A DNA stretch of 6,090 nucleotides from an uncultured Acidimicrobiaceae bacterium (GTDB lineage: Bacteria > Actinomycetota > Acidimicrobiia > Acidimicrobiales > Microtrichaceae). Below, piece by piece: positions 5,780-6,090 of the stretch (positions within the stretch are counted from its first letter, which is position 1; each line of letters begins with the position of its first letter). Under the pieces are notes generated by a model. That model saw only the letters and a list, made by a program, of their open reading frames with translations, made no database searches and was not told the DNA's origin. A program made the translations under genes and the position numbers. Location of the stretch: contig CALMLJ010000277.1 of assembly GCA_937868025.1 (NCBI GenBank), positions 1 through 6,090 of the forward strand, written 5' to 3'.

Positions 5780-6090
5780 CTACTCGGCGGCGTTCTCGGC
5801 GCCACCGGCGTCCTTCTTGACGGTTGCGGTCTGCACGGCGACGTCCGCGGCGCTGACGGCAACCGTCACGTCGAGCGCGTTCTTCGATGTCGAGTAGAGG
5901 CCGTACTTGTTGACGGGGAAGTGATCGGGCGCTCCGGAGTTGTCGAAGTGCACGACCCGGGTTCCGCCCGCAGGGATGGCGAACGAGTTCGGGAGCTTGG
6001 AGTAGTAGCCCTCAGTGACGTTGTCAGTTGGGTCCGCGAATGAGTAGTACACCTCGAAGCCGGTCAGATCGTTCGCGCTGGTGTTCTCCA
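5780..6090 (-). CDS. C-terminal part of a probably exported protein; 5' end outside window
   Basis: The frame is open from the right edge to the TAG at 5780-5782, giving 102 visible residues. I do not recognise the family by name. The sequence alternates hydrophobic and polar residues (FEVYYSF, AIPAGGTRVVHFD, DVTVAVSA) with many Tyr, Asn, Thr and Gly and almost no Cys, which suggests a beta-sandwich domain of an exported or surface protein. It ends in a flexible Ala/Gly/Glu/Lys tail (KKDAGGAENAAE) with no membrane helix or sorting motif. A signal peptide would lie outside the window. The stop is 21 bp before the response-regulator start on the same strand with no terminator between, so read-through into the two-component genes is possible. 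A role as sensor accessory or regulated product is inference. Internal GTG codons such as 6050-6052 are not needed as starts, since coding continues beyond the edge. Confidence 0.7.
   Translation of the reverse strand, partial: ENTSANDLTGFEVYYSFADPTDNVTEGYYSKLPNSFAIPAGGTRVVHFDNSGAPDHFPVNKYGLYSTSKNALDVTVAVSAADVAVQTATVKKDAGGAENAAE

Noticed and set aside
5141..6043. Plus-strand open frame of about 300 codons
   Set aside because: It is antisense to the complete response regulator and the exported-protein gene, and has shadow-type Val/Gly/Asp/Glu composition.
1..6090. CRISPR array, toxin-antitoxin pair, retron or other defence system
   Set aside because: No regularly spaced repeats, no reverse transcriptase, nuclease or toxin motifs, and no small gene pairs of that type were found on either strand.

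Overview
The window is high-GC DNA with strong G/C bias at third codon positions. Its protein families and TANNNT-type, Shine-Dalgarno-poor starts fit an actinobacterium, possibly Microbacteriaceae-like (inference). It joins the edge of a mobile element to a set of membrane and envelope genes.

Layout: (1) Bases 1-297 are a mobile-element junction. They hold the 3' end of a tyrosine integrase gene with its catalytic Tyr codon at 57-59, a strong hairpin terminator (219-248), and a 3' half of a tRNA-Glu(CTC) gene on the minus strand (255-297). That tRNA piece stops at the anticodon loop, as expected of an integrase attachment core. (2) Bases 298-816 carry no convincing gene. (3) Bases 817-1628 (minus) are a two-gene, translationally coupled unit: a DUF4405 cytochrome-b-like membrane protein, then a small two-helix membrane protein. 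(4) Bases 1873-2292 (plus, divergent) encode an unrecognised four-helix membrane protein. (5) Bases 2500-3675 (plus) encode an MFS transporter of the MJ1317-like type, preceded by a perfect 14-bp palindrome. (6) Bases 3762-5758 (minus, convergent to the MFS gene) are an OmpR/PhoB-type response regulator and a membrane histidine kinase overlapping by ATGA. (7) Bases 5780-6090 (minus) are the 3' end of a probably exported protein gene that enters from the right edge.

How they may work together: the response regulator and kinase are one signalling unit. The exported protein lies 21 bp upstream on the same strand and is the most natural candidate target or sensor partner. The DUF4405 pair, the four-helix protein and the MFS transporter are all inner-membrane proteins next to one another, but nothing in the sequence proves a shared pathway.

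The most unusual part is the left edge. The orientation of the tRNA fragment relative to the integrase gene does not fit a simple single integration, and the integrase reading frame stays open through the terminator and the tRNA piece to base 614. I do not see a complete new defence or mobile system here.
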